Assembly: GCF_904849725.1 (NCBI RefSeq)
Contig: NC_058522.1
Coordinates: 194,699,468 to 194,763,467, forward strand
Source: Hordeum vulgare subsp. vulgare
Lineage: Eukaryota; Streptophyta; Magnoliopsida; Poales; Poaceae
Direction: 5' to 3'
DNA length: 64,000 nucleotides
Each line of letters opens with the position of its first letter. The stretch's first letter is position 1. Positions 35,332 through 47,418 of the stretch are shown piece by piece. The notes beneath the pieces were generated by a model that was not told the DNA's origin, ran no database searches, and saw nothing but the letters and a program-made list of their open reading frames with translations. A program made the translations under genes and the position numbers.

Positions 35332-35940
35332 GGTGCGACCGTACTCCCCGAGGCATCGTGGGAAGTGGAGGTGACATGCGCTCGATCGAGCGCTACGTGC
35401 AATGCCTGGGCCGCAAACGGTTATGGCTCGCGTCGCCTCGTTCCCACAATAGGCCATCCCATGCTTATCGCGGGGCCAGGGGCATTCTTATGTGAGAAGG
35501 AAGGCACATGGGGACGTCGGTAGTCAAGGAGGGCAATGATGGTCGGCGCTACGTGTATGGTTTACGTCAACTCAAGGCGGTTATGGAGGCGTTGCGGGAA
35601 GAAAGGAAGTCGCATGATCTACCGAGCGCCCCACGTCGCGCTTGGCGAGTGGGTCCCACGTCGTTTCGCCCCTCCAATGGGGCCGAGACATGCGCAACAC
35701 GGGCCCGTGGGAACCGAGGCCAGTTTGCCCTATGGCCTCATGCGCAACACATCACGCGGGCCTGACTTGGCCCGTTGGCAGGCCTAACTCGGCCCGTCGG
35801 CAGGCCCAGCAAGCAAGACCATCGTGAGGGCCCTCGCCTCACGAGGGAAGTGCGAGAGGATCGTCGTTGACGACCACGTGGGACTTCTCGCTACAAGGAA
35901 GCGTCTTGAGCCCAGCCATAAGGCCCTCACGGGGCGGACT
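35332..35940 (-). other. Upstream region of the right accessory gene
   Basis: GC-rich sequence upstream of the minus-strand TATA. Near 35750-35815 the unit CGGCCCGTCGGCAGGCC is repeated two to three times. There is no supported gene. The last five bases GGACT may be the target site of the copia element starting at 35941, but I cannot pair them with a right copy. Confidence 0.5.
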
Positions 35941-36540
35941 TGTTTTTAGGGAATATTTCATCCTAAGTGATTTTGGTGATTGATGACAACACCTCTGCGG
36001 ACTAATCGTGTGCATTGAGAATTTCAGATAATACATGGCATGGCACAAGATGATTTGTCGCCCCTCGGTGGTTTTGAAGCACGGTGAATTCTTCGGTTCT
36101 CTTTGGTGGTTTTAAGTCGTAGGAAAGCTGTACTATTAAGAGGGGGTCCGCGTCGGAAAGGTTTGGGTGGAATCAACTCACACACGCACACTTTTTCTTT
36201 CCACCACCTTTTCTTTGCAGCAATGGAGCTCCCGCTGTTCACTCACTGTCTGTGCAAAAAAGTCCAGCGATAGTACCGCTTCGTGACGGTAGTACCTCTC
36301 TCTCTGAGCGGTTGTACTTCGTCGGACTTTTTGCGAGTACTTTTCCAGTGGTGGTAGGCCCGGTAGTAGCATTTTTACTAACGTGGCTATATGCATACCA
36401 AGCGGTAGTACCGGTCCAGGTCTAGCGGTAGTACCGCTCGGGCTAGCGGTAGTACCGCTCCACACCAAGAGGTAGTACCGCTAGGGGCAGAGGTAGTACC
36501 GCTTCCCCCAAGCGGTAGTACCGCTAGGGGTAGCGATCAT
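35941..36540 (+). repeat. LTR-like left end of copia C with palindrome array
   Basis: Starts TGTTTTTAGGGAATATTTC. Three perfect GCGGTAGTACCGC copies are at 36425-36437, 36446-36458 and 36512-36524, with at least six degenerate copies from about 36270. The stretch does not reappear at the right end of the element, so it is not proven to be its LTR. Confidence 0.55.
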
Positions 36541-36543
36541 ACT

Positions 36544-37420
36544 TGCAGTGCTTGTATTGAAGGGAAAATTCATGAAACTCCCCATCGTCCCATGACTCTC
36601 ATTTACACTAAGAGGCCCTTGGAGCTCCTTCATATGGATCTCTTTGGTCCTCCATCCTTTGATAGTCTTGAGGGCAGAAAGCACTGCTTGGTGATTGTTG
36701 ATGATTACTCAAGATACACTTGGGTATATTTCTTCAAGAGGAAGAGTGAGACTCAACAGACCGTCATCAACTTTGCTAACGAATCTCAACGTCAACATGA
36801 AGCAAAGATTTTGATGATTAGAAGTGACAATGGCACCGAGTTCAAGAACTACACCCTGGATGAGTTTCTCAGTGATGAGGGGATCAAGCGTCAATACTCA
36901 GCACCATACACCCCTCAACAAAATGGTGTGGACGAAAGGTAAAACCGGACGTTGATGGACGCGGCAATAAAAATGATGGTGGAATTCAAAGCTCCGTACA
37001 ACTTTTGGGCCGAAGCCATCAACACAGCATGTCATGCATCCAATCGGCTCTATATCCGCAAAGGCTTGAACAAGACTCCATATGACATCCTCAACGGAAA
37101 CAAGCCCAACTTCAAGTACTTTACGGTTTTCAGGTGTAAGTGTTTCATTCTCAGGAAAGGTGCTCATCTAGCTAAATTTGATTCTAGAGCTCAAGAGGGC
37201 ATTTTTGTTGGTTATGCTACAAACTCTGATGCTTATTGTGTCCTCAACAAATCCACCGAACTCATTGAGGAGACGTGTATCGTGGAGTTTGATGAAAATA
37301 ATGGCTCCCGGGTGGAGCAAAGTGGTTTTTGTGATGTAGGTGATGAAATTCCTCCCCAAGCCATAAGAAGAATGGGGATTTGTCAAATACTCCCCATTGA
37401 GGAACCCCTTGTGGCTGAAG
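36544..37420 (+). pseudogene. pol: Integrase, copia C (N-terminus deleted)
   Basis: It begins CSACIEGK, the last cysteines of the HHCC zinc region, then LLHMDLFGP, IVDDYSRYTWV, IRSDNGTEF and YTPQQNGV, the core with its acidic residues. A TAA at 36940 interrupts directly after the catalytic Glu region. The frame then continues with FWAEAINTACHASNRLYIRKG and VFRCKCFI, the integrase C-terminus of copia elements. Confidence 0.88.
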
Positions 37421-37899
37421 GAGAAGGACAATGCTCTACTCAAGTGGGGCCATCACCCTCGCTAGTCCCACATGCTTCCGATGAACAAAGTGAAGACCCT
37501 CAACCAGACGAACAGGATCAAGGACGAGATCAACCAAACGAAGATGGTGATGCACCAAATGATGTCCAAGTTCTTACACAAGGTTCCGAATCTGCTCAAG
37601 ATCAAGATCAAGTGCAGAGAAAAGATCAACATCAAGTGCAGCCACAAGATCAAGATCAAAAGCAGCCACAAGATAAAGAACAAACCAGTGAGCTTGCTCA
37701 AGACGATGATCAAGTTGATGCTCCACAATTACCTAGAGCGGAACTCCTCGAGCGTCGCACAGCCAAGATAGCATCCAAGCTAAGGGCCAAATAACATCTT
37801 ATGAAGAATGTGCTTGGAAGCTTAAAAAGGGGAGTGTCCACTCGTAAAAAAATTTCAAATTATTGTGAGCATCACGCGTTTGTTTCGTATTGTGAACCT
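37421..37899 (+). pseudogene. Acidic Gln/Asp-rich linker between integrase and RT, copia C
   Basis: Same frame as integrase. A long low-complexity segment with repeated DQDQ and QPQDK-like units runs from about 37480 to 37730, then ERRTAKIASKLRAK and a TAA at 37792. Such linkers between integrase and RT are common in plant copia elements. A further TAG occurs near 37900. Confidence 0.7.
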
Positions 37900-39413
37900 C
37901 AATAGGTACACGAAGCGCTCGATGATGAGGATTGGCTTATGGCCATGTACGAAGAACTGAACAACTTCGAGCGCAATCATGTTTGGGAATTAGTGCCAAG
38001 ACCAAAGGTGGAACATAATGTCATTGGGACCAAATGGATCTTCAAAAAAAAGCAAGACGCCAATGGGATTGTGGTTCAAAATAAGGCAAGATTGGTGGCT
38101 CAAGTCCACTCCCAAGTCGAGGGTATGACTACGGTGAAACCATTGCCCATGTTGCTCGTATTGAATGTATTCGCATGTTGCTTGCATTTTCCTCTCATCA
38201 TGATTTCAAATTACAACAAATGGATGTGAAGAGTGCATTTCTTAATGGTCCTTTAAATGAGTTGGTATATATCAAACAACCCCCGGTGTTCGAACATCCC
38301 AAGCTCCCCAATCATGTATACAAACTCAACAAGGTCCTCTACGGACTCAAACAAGCCCCTGTGCATGGTATGAGTACCTTATCGAGTTGTTGCAAGATCG
38401 TGCATTTGAAATTGGGAAGAAGGATCCCACCCTTTTTACCAAAAAGGTCAAAAAGGATTTGTTCATATGTCAACTATATGTTGATGATATCATTTTTGGT
38501 TCTCCTAACCAATCTTTCAATGAAGAATTTGCTGCACTAATGACCCAGAAACTTGAGATGTCAATGATGGGTGAGTTCAAGTTCTTCCTCAGACTCCAGA
38601 TTAAACAAGGCTTGGAAGCAACCTTCATCAAACAAGCCAAGTACACCCAAGACATGGTCAAGAGGTTCGAGGTAGAGGATGTCAAACCGGTCAAATTTCC
38701 CATGCCAACCAAATGGAAGCTCGACAGTGATCCTGATGGTAAAGTAGTGGATCAAAAGGTATATCGCTCCATGATTGGATCCCTTCTTTACTTTTGTGCA
38801 TCTAGACCGGATATCATGTTGAGTGTAGGGATTTGTGCAAAGTTTCAATCTGCACCAAAAGAAATCCACTTTGCGTCCGTTAAAGGAATCTTTCAATATT
38901 TGGCTCATACCCAAAACTTTGGCCTATGGTATCCCAAAGGAGCAAGCTTCAATCTAGTGGACTATTCTGACTCAGATTGGGCAAAAGACTGTCTGGAGAG
39001 GAAGTCAATTTCTTGGTCGTTCGCTGGTAAGTTGGTCTTCAAAGAAGCAAAACTATATCTCATCGTCTTCCACCGAGGCTGAGTATGTTGCAGCTGCAAG
39101 TTGTTGTGCAGAATTTCTATGGATGAGGCAAACTTTAAAGGATTACGGTGTCACTTGTGACAAAGTGCCTCTTCTATGTGACAATAAAAGTGCTATCAAG
39201 ATTTCCCCCAATCCCGTGCAACATAGCAAAACCAAGCATATGCATATTCTTCATCTCTTCATCCATGAGCATATCAAGCATGGAGATATTGAACACAAAT
39301 CCATCAACGCTCAAGAGCAACTTGCAGATATTTTCACTAAGCCCCTAGACGAAGCAAGGTTCCAGGAGTTAAGGCATGATCTAAATATCATCGATTCAAG
39401 TAATGTGGATTGA
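37900..39413 (+). pseudogene. pol: Reverse transcriptase and RNase H, copia C
   Basis: RT starts with DEDWLMAMYEELNNFERN and GTKWIFKKK; an indel near 38110 follows. QQMDVKSAFLNGPL and LYGLKQAP are in the next frame (38175-38540), and YVDDIIFGS (catalytic) in a third (38387-39082). RNase H contains SSTEAEYVAAAS and ADIFTKPLDEARF in a fourth frame and stops at 39411. At least three frameshifts separate these parts. Confidence 0.88.
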
Positions 39414-40608
39414 AACTAGGCACTCTGCACCTCACTCTGCATTATATCTTGTTCTAGTTGTAGGCATGGACATAGGGGGAGTGTTGTTCAACCAATGAAC
39501 TTTCCCTCCCCACATTATGCATAAATCGATCAAGTCTTTCACATTAGCCGTTATTGATGGCACTTGTGCTTCAAAGATGAACTTTGGTCATGAACCCAAG
39601 GATAATTCTTCGCGGTGTCATACCATTTTTCTCAAACATAGGTGGCTCCGGCCACCGCCCCCTAAAAGAGAGTTTTGATTATACCAGCCAGTGTATTTTG
39701 TTTCGTTTTCTATTCTAAATTTTGTATGGTATGTGTCCATAGTGATTTCTCGCAGTTTTGGCAATGTTTGGATTTTTTCTGTGTTTTTCTCGCACGGTAG
39801 TATCTCTCGTGGAGCGGTCCTATCGCTATGACCCGAGCAGTACTACCGCCTTCACAGTCTGTACCGCCTCAAGGGGAGCGGTACTACCGCCGCATGTGGT
39901 ACTACCGCGATGACCCGAGCGGTACTACCGCGATGGCCAGAGCACTACTACCGCGGCAAGCGGTACTACCGCTATACCCACCGCGGTACTACCATCCTGC
40001 CCGTGCCCTTGGGGTATAAAAGAAGAGGGGGCAGTTTTTCTGCCCCATTTGTTCCTCTCCCGTGGAGCTCTCTCTCTCTTTCTATCGAATCTCAGAAGAA
40101 GAGATCTCCCTTTCTGGCGCTTCTCCTTCCGTACCAGTTGAAGGGATTGCCCCCTTCCTCCTCCCTGTGCGATGGATCCTGGTACTGTCCCTATCCTCCT
40201 TGTCTTGTTTTGGTGTTCTTGGTTCTAGGGTTAGGGGCTTGGTGTATTGGCTCCATTGTTATGGCATGATTTTGTCTCGTTCATGGATGGGAGGAGAGCT
40301 CTTGGGATTGTTCCATTGTGCTTTGTTGAATAGGTTATGCATAGTTTGGGTCTTTGGTTGTATTAAATCTACTACACCATGGTTAAATCTATGTTTTGCT
40401 CTGTCAGATCTATAACCACGCGGTACTACCGCTCGTGGAGATGTACTACCACTCGTGGAGCAGTACTACCGCTCGTCAGCGAGCGGTACTACTGTTGTGC
40501 CTTGTATGCATGATCTTAATTTGTTACTTCTGTGTTTTCTCCTGTGTTCTCGACTTTTCCATGACTTCTTTTTGTCGTTTTCGTGTGTTTGTGTTGCGTG
40601 TCACAGGT
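39414..40608 (+). other. 3' non-coding region and partial LTR of copia C
   Basis: A purine tract ACATAGGGGGAG (39468-39479) lies about 60 bases after pol, as in Sireviruses. From 39790 on there are GCGGTACTACCGC palindromes (39878-39890, 39919-39931, 39960-39972, 40420-40432) and then a TATAAAA box at 40015-40021 with a pyrimidine-rich leader, which looks like an LTR promoter. No ORF is supported. Confidence 0.55.
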
Positions 40609-41532
40609 TGTCGGTGCACTAAAGACTTGGGTCTCCAGTGCCCGGACTAGTGCGTGGACACCAGCAACCCCTCCACAGCGGCAAGGCGCGTTGCTGGAGC
40701 TTAGGGCGAAAGCAAGACTCAGAAGCTACCAAATGCATATTGCAAACCCCAGCAAGCACTCACTTGCTAGGAAGGAAGAAGAAGCACCGGCAGGAGCTCC
40801 CTGCCGGGGAGATAGACAATGCCACCACGAAACCCTCCCACCGAGGAAGAAGGAGTGAGCCCCGGCAAGCCACCCTTGTCGGGAAGATTGACAAGGCCTC
40901 GGCAGGCCATCACCTCCCTGCCGAGAGGAACAGGAAGACCCCCGGCAAGGTAACCCTACCGGGAAGGAAGAGAAGGCCCGAGGAGAGGCGCGGGCCGAGG
41001 GCGCCCCCGCGACCTGTGCACGCCTCCATCGACGAGCACGCCACCGACGATGCATGAGCCACGCGTCCTCCCGCACGCGAGCGCAACACCCCGGAGTTTC
41101 CACGTGTGGGTACGTGTCCAACCCCCCTGACGAGGTCAGGGAAGTCTGTCAAAGCATTTAATGCACCTCTGACAAGGCAGTAACACTGTAACTGTCGGTC
41201 GGCGTTGTTCCACTCGTGAACCCACCATTCACCCGCTGAGACACTGTGGAGACCCCTTCACCTATAAAAGGAGGCCCGAGGCTCAGTAGTAAGGACTTTT
41301 GGCTTTTTGACCAATCGAAAGGTTGTAAAACGGGAAAGATCTACAGTAACCCAAAACGAATAACTAAATGCATACAGGAGTAGGGTTTTACGCACTACAT
41401 GGCCCGAACCTGGGTAAAAAGAGCTTGTCGGGCCCTGACTATTGGTTATGCTCTTGTCGTGACCCCTCTCCCCGCCAAACCAGCAAAAAGGGGACCGTTG
41501 AGGCCCCCATAGGTGTTGATTTTTCACCGACA
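40609..41532 (+). repeat. Gypsy-type LTR D with 8-bp inverted ends
   Basis: It begins TGTCGGTG and ends CACCGACA, exact inverted repeats. A TATAAAA box at 41263-41269 is followed by AGGAGGCCCGAGGCTCAG, a typical R start. A gag-like ATG follows 88 bases after the LTR end. There is no second LTR in the window. Confidence 0.8.
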
Positions 41533-42230
41533 TCTTTGGTGCTCCAGGTAGGAGGACGGAGGGTAGCGTCGACCTGATCTAGAGGTCAGCGGACGGATTT
41601 CTTCATCCACACCACCACCATGGCTCCCAAGAGGAGGAGCGCGACGGCGGCCGAGACACCCACGACCAGTGCACCTGCCATGGTGCAGGAGGGAGGGGGC
41701 ACGGGCGCGGGAGAGGGAGGTGGAGCCCCGGATCTCCCATAGCATTCCGAAAATCAGACGCGGGCGAGCGGGATCGTCCGCGGATCTGGCGACCCGCGCG
41801 CGCTGGAACGTCCAAGGACAGAGCTGCGCACCCGACAGGCGGCGTGCTACTTCTAAGGGCCGGAGGGGTCGCGGCAACGCCTACGCCACGTTCTTCCCAG
41901 GCCACGCATGACGGGCAGCCCCAGGATGGCGACCCTTCGCCACCGCGATGACGAACCCCGGGTCCTCAAACCCAGGACACACATGGGAGGCAGACGCGCA
42001 CCCCGGAGGGGAAGGGTGGCGCACGCTCGCGTGGCCGACGAGGGGCCCCTTCTGGCACTGCCAGGAGCCAGAGCCCTCCCGTTCCACCCACGTGTCGCCT
42101 CCCCCTCGCGGGCGGAAGCGCTGAGGTGCGCGTAGTTGATCCTAGATTTTCCTCCAATGTCGACAAGCTCAAGGAATGGAGAGCCACCATCCAGAGCCTC
42201 ATCTCCCTCGCCAACGGAGATGGGCCATAT
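41533..42230 (+). pseudogene. gag: Primer region and gag fragment, gypsy D
   Basis: After the LTR come TCTTTGGTGCTCCAGGTAGG, probably the primer region, and an ATG at 41620 starting MAPKRRSATAAETPTTS. The frame is broken by stops and shifts within about 100 bases, although the base composition remains that of a GC-rich gag N-terminus. The sequence ends abruptly near 42230, where the Athila element begins. Probably a Tat-like or related gypsy family; not identified. Confidence 0.5.
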
Positions 42231-43626
42231 CATAAAGATTCTTACGGGAAAGTAGCAATTCCTTCACAAAGCAAAACATGAAGAAAAAACCTTACCGAGA
42301 AGTAACCAACAATAGTCCATAGTCATTGAAGCAATTGCAATTTATCACAACATCAGAAAGAGTCAAATAAGAGGATGTAAGGCAAACCCACATACCCAAT
42401 CATCTCTTTTGTTTTCCACAATTGTTATAACTCATGTGGTACTCATGGTGTCAAAGTTTCAGCTGAACACAAAGGAAGATAGGGGCTTATAGTTTTGCCT
42501 CCCAACAGTTTACCTCAAGCGTAAAGTCAACAATAATAAAGCATGAATACTCAACTCCAAGTTGATATATGAATATAGATCTTTCCCAAGCATGTGACGG
42601 TAGCCAAGACAAAGGCAAAAAAAGGGAATTGGTGAAGATCACCATGACTCTTTCAAGGGTAAAAAGTAAAGGTACAAGATAGGCCCTTCGCAGAGGGAAG
42701 CAGAGGTTGTCATGCACTTTTGAGGTTTGAATGCGTGTCCTCTTAGTGCGGAGGAACGTAACTTTATATTGCCTCCTGTGACAAAGAACTTTATTATGCA
42801 GTCTATCGCTTTTATGTCTTCCTCATCACAGGTTTGTACGAAGCTTATTTTCCACACACTAATAGATCATACATATTAGAGAGCAATTTTTATTGCTTGC
42901 ACCGATGACAACTTACTTGAAGGATCTTATTCAATCCATAGGTAGGTATGGTGGACTCTCATGGCAAAACTGGTTGGAGGTTTATGGATGCACAAGTAGT
43001 ATCTCTACTTGGTGCGGGAGTTTTGGCTAATATGAGGTGGAAGCAATCTTCACATGCTAAGGGATCTCTAATCATATAACATTGTTTGGAACCAAGCAAA
43101 CACAATTCATTATGTTGTCTTCCTTGTCCAACATCTACTCCTAAGCATGTAATAGTTTGGTGAGTGCTCACAATTGTAAAAAGTGTCTAAGATGATATAT
43201 TTATATGTGAACCTCTCTTTCCTTATTACTTCTTATTAATTGCAACAATGACTGAGGTCTATGTTAATTTATTCTCAACAAGTTTCAATCATCATACGTG
43301 TCATAAGTGAAGTTATCACTTTCCATAAGATCGTCTCAAGATCTTTCATGATATCGTTCTTTTCATACTTTTGATCATGGCACAAAGCAAAGCCCTTGAC
43401 TAAGACACTCTTTATTATATAGCTCGTAAGCTCGAATACATCGGGGGAGAGACAAAAGCAAAAGACTCAAACTAAAAACTAAAGACTAGTTCCTCTAAAA
43501 GAAGAAATAAAAACTGAAAAGGAAAGAACTAAAACAAAGGTACAAGCAAAAGATATAAAGGTGATACGATACCAGGGCAACTCCCCCAAGCTTGGTAGAA
43601 GCCAAGGGGATTACCCATACCAATGC
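42231..43626 (-). other. 3' spacer of the Athila-type element
   Basis: AT-rich non-coding sequence with stops in all frames, lying between the extra ORF and the missing 3' LTR. Long 3' spacers are usual in this group. I see no gene or LTR end in it. Confidence 0.65.
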
Positions 43627-44142
43627 TTAGTTGTCTTCCTTTGGTGGTGATGGAGCTGTTGTTGGACTAGTCTGATCCTCCGTCTTCCAAGGCATAGGTG
43701 CTCCATCATGGAAGGATCAATGAGTCGCCGGAATCCTCAAATCTGCAACCAACCTTATTTATTTAAATATGTACTCATACTCACAGTTTTGATTCTGCAG
43801 GTCATAGATCTGGCCCTGAAGTTGGTTAACCCTATCGTAGAGCCTGGAGAGGTGTTTCCCAATATCAATGGCATCCATCTTGTGATTGCTAGTGAACTCC
43901 GTGATCATCGTGTGATTGGCGTTGAGTCCACGCTCTACCATCCCTTGGCACTTGAAGACTTGTTGCTCCATTGCTTCGAGCCTCGTCTCCATGCTTCCGG
44001 TCTTCTTAGGCCCCTCAACATCACGGATGTGCAACATCCCCTCGCTCATCTTGATAGATTGAGGGTGTTTCAGCACTTCCGTGAGGTATGGATTGATGAC
44101 CTTCTCGAAGGTCTTGTCCTTAGGGGCGTTTGGGGAAGTCAT
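43627..44142 (-). pseudogene. Extra ORF downstream of pol, Athila-type element
   Basis: An ATG at 44142 starts MTSPNAPKDKTFEKVI. A helical, Glu/Gln-rich region follows with METRLEAMEQQVFKCQGM and RLYDRVNQLQGQIYDLQNQN, likely a coiled coil. A TAA at 43759 ends the open frame, but the C-terminal GAPMPWKTEDQTSP segment and a TAA at 43627 are in the same phase after a compensating shift. It sits where Athila elements may carry an env-like gene, but I see no signal peptide or membrane segment. I have seen similar Triticeae ORFs called hypothetical; function unknown. Confidence 0.65.
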
Positions 44143-44357
44143 GATGATCTAGATCTGTGACAGAAACAAGCTCGAAATGAAAACACAGGAAAACTGTGCG
44201 ATACGGAGAACAAAACCTTCGGGCAACTATATATTGATTTTTTCTAGGCCAGAAGGAGTCATCCGCAAGAAAACGGAGTCCAGGAGGCACACGAGGTGCC
44301 CACAAGCTTGCCCACCGCCACCAGGGGGTGGTGGCGGTGTGGGCCCTTGTGGCTTCC

Positions 44358-45553
44358 TCATTTGCTCTCCGGACTGCTTTTTATTTTTCTAATTTTCCAA
44401 AAATTCCAAAACTGAGGAAATTCCTGTTGGAAAAGTATCGGAGTCCAATTTCTTGCCGAAACAGATACATCTTCGTTTTCAAGGTCTGAAATAGGCTGAT
44501 AAACATCCCTTATGTACTCCTCTGGAGTTATGACATTGATGATATTGGTCTCAACATCTATGGGAGTACCAGAGATGTAATGCTTGATTCTTTGCCCATT
44601 TACCACTCTAGGAAAATTTCCTTCCGTGTTATTGATTTTAATGGCACCGGAACGATATACTTCCTCGACAACAGACCTTCCCATTTAGAGAGAAGCTTGC
44701 CTGCAAAGAATCTCAAACGAGAATTGTATAGCAAGACATAATCACCTACATTGAACTCTCGTTTCTGTATTTATTTGTCTTGCCATCTCTTAACCTTTTC
44801 CTTGAACAACCTGGCATTCTCGTATGCCTGGGCTCTCCATTCATCTAACGAGCTGATATCAAACAACCGCTTCTCACCGGCAAGTTTGAAATCAAAGTTG
44901 AGCTCTTTGATTGCCCAATAAGCTTTGTGTTCCAGTTCAAGAGGTAAATGACAGGCCCTACCGTAAACCATTTTATACGGTGACATGCCCATGGGATTCT
45001 TATAAGGAGTCCTATAAGCCCATAGTGCATCGTCAAGTTTGCTAGACCAGTTCTTTCGAGATCTATTGACGGTCTTTTGTAGGATCAACTTGATCTCCCT
45101 ATTACTCAACTCCACTTGACCACTAGACCGAGGATGATAAGGAGATGCAACTCTATGGTTGACATCATACTTAGCTAGCATCTTGCGGAAAACACGATGA
45201 ATGAACTGTGAACCGCCATCAGTCATCAAGTATCTAGGGACTCCAAATCTTGGGAATATGACTTCTTTAAGCATCTTAATAGAGGTGTGGTGATCAGCAT
45301 TTTTAGTGGGGATAGCTTCTACCCACTTAGTAACGTAATCCACAGCAACTAAGATGTGAGTGTACCCATTGGAACTCGGGAAGGGTCCCATATAATCAAA
45401 GCCCGAGACATCAAATGGTTCAATGACAAGTGAATAGTTCATAGGCATCTCTTGACGCTTACTGATGTTCCCTATCCTTTGGCATTCATCACAAGACAAG
45501 ACAAACTTACGGGCATCCTTGAAGAGAGTGGGCCAATAGAAACCTGATTGCAA
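44358..45553 (-). pseudogene. pol: Integrase, Athila-type element
   Basis: HHCC zinc residues span the junction near 45560 (HHAGDRT ... CDECQRIG). The core shows [20 protein letters not shown] and [13 protein letters not shown] with D, D and E present. The core frame stops at TAA (44771), just before the segment corresponding to KREFNVGDYVLLY. The C-terminal remainder (44684-44358) is in another frame and includes NGQRIKHYISG. Integrase after RNase H confirms gypsy. Confidence 0.85.
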
Positions 45554-47418
45554 TACCTTATGGGAGTTCTATCTCCAGCATGGTGTCCTCTGTAGGCTTC
45601 GGAATGACACTTCTGCAGGATTTGTCCCTGTTCATGTTCAGGCACACAACGTCTAATAACACCATCTACTCCTTCCTTATAAAGGTGAGGATCATCCCAA
45701 AAGTAGTGTCCCAAATCAACGAAGAATTTTCTCTTTTGTTGATAGGTGAAACTGGGAGGTATGTATTTGGCTACGATATAGTTTGCATAATCGGCATACC
45801 ACGGTGCACTAAGTGAAGTGCGGATGACATTTAATTGCTCATCAGGAAAGCTGTCATCAATAGCTAGTGGGTCATCAAGGACATTCTCTAGCCTAGACAA
45901 GTTATCTGCTAAACGGTTATCAGGACCCTTTCGGTCAACGACGTGCAAGTCAAATTCTTGTAGCAGGAGAACCCGTCTGATCAGCCTAGGCTTAGTGTCC
46001 TTCTTCTGCATAAGGTACTTAATAGCAGCATGATCAGAGTGAATAGTGACTTTGGAGTCAACTATGTAAGATCTGAACTTTTCACATGCAAACACGACTG
46101 CTAAAAATTCCTTCTCCGTAGTGGCATAGTTTCTTTGGGCACTGTCTAGAGTTTTACTAGCGTAGTGAATGACATTCAACTTCTTGTCAACTCTTTGTCC
46201 TAGAACAGCACCAACAGCATAATCACTAGCGTCGCACATGATTTCAAAGAGCAAGTTCCAGTCAGGTGGTTGAACAATAGGTGCGGTTATCAAAGCCTTC
46301 TTAAGTATTTCAAAGGCTTCCTCACAATCCTCATCAAAAACAAAAGGAACATCATTTTGCAAGAGGTTGGTAAGAGGCCTAGAAATCTTAGAGAAGTCGT
46401 TAATGAACCTTCTATAAAAACCAGCATGACCTAGGAAACTTCGTATACCTCTGATATCTGTGGGGCCAGACATTTTCTCAATTGCATCAACCTTAGCCTT
46501 ATCAACTTCAATGCCTCTTTCAGAGATTTTGTGTCCTAAGACGATACCTTCATTAACCATAAAGTGGCACTTCTCCCAATTCAAGATGAGGTTGGTTTCT
46601 TCGCATCTCTGTAAGACTCGATCAAGGTTGCTGAGGCAATCATCAAAGGAAGACCCGTTAACGGAGAAGTCATTCATGAAAACCTCGACAATCTTTTCAC
46701 AAAAGTCAGAGAATATAGCCATCCTACATCTTTGGAAGGTGGCAGGTGCATTACATAAGCCAAAAGGCATACGTCTATAGGCAAAGGTACCAAAAGGGTA
46801 GGTGAAAGTGGTTTTCTATTGATCTACTTGTGCAACAGGTATTTGTGAGAAACCTGAATAACTGTCTAGAAAGCAGAAGTGTGTGTGCTTTGATATCCTT
46901 TCTAGCATTTGGTCTATGAACGACAAAGGATAATGATCTTTCCTGGTTGCCTTGTTCAGTTTCCGGAAGTCTTTCACCATTCTATAGCTGGTAATAATCC
47001 TTTGTGGGATTAGTTCATCCTTATCATTAGGAACGATGGTGATACCTCCCTTCTTAGGAACGCAATGTACTGGACTTACCCAATCACTATGAGCAACAGG
47101 ATAAATGATTCCTGCTTCCATAAGCTTTAATATTTATTTTCTAACAACCTCTTTCATCTTAGGATTTAATATCCTTTGATGATCAGCAACTGGTTTAAAG
47201 TCAAGATCGGTTTTAATCCTGTGCTGACATAGAGTAGGACTAATACCCTTAAGATCATCAAGAGTATATCCAATAGCTGCGCGGTGCTTCCTCAGAGTTT
47301 TTAGTAACTTCTTCTCTTCGCGTGCTGAGAGGAGAGTACTAATAATGACAGGATATATCTCCTTCTCATCAAGATAGGCATACTTAAGAGTATCAGGCAA
47401 CTGTTTAAGCTCGAACAC
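45554..47418 (-). pseudogene. pol: Reverse transcriptase and RNase H, Athila-type element
   Basis: In order: HRIKTDLDFKPVADHQR, stop (about 47131), PVHCVPKKGGITIV, DFRKLNKATRKDHYPL, FLDSYSGFSQIP, stop (about 46816), MPFGLCNAPATFQRC and the catalytic box FMNDFSVNG. The usual box is F/Y-M-D-D, so one catalytic Asp has become Asn. RNase H follows with CDASDYAVGAVLGQR, TTEKEFLAVVFA, HSDHAAIKYL and DNRLADNLSRL, then the linker to integrase. Both stops fit single-base decay. Confidence 0.88.

Larger units (their letters stand above)
35941..40608 (+). mobile_element. Ty1-copia element C with internal deletion
   Basis: The left end TGTTTTTAGGG looks like an LTR start. A non-coding block rich in GCGGTAGTACCGC follows, and at about 36540 it joins directly to the end of the pre-integrase zinc region, so gag, protease and the integrase start are missing. 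Integrase, RT and RNase H follow to 39413, then a 3' non-coding region with a purine tract and more palindromes. Integrase before RT marks Ty1-copia. Style and palindromes suggest a Sirevirus such as Maximus, tentatively. The right end is cut by the LTR at 40609. Confidence 0.7.

Noticed and set aside
37462..37771. Ile/Leu-rich and Lys-rich ORFs in other frames around 37.5 kb
   Set aside because: Shadows of the Gln/Asp-rich linker of copia C.
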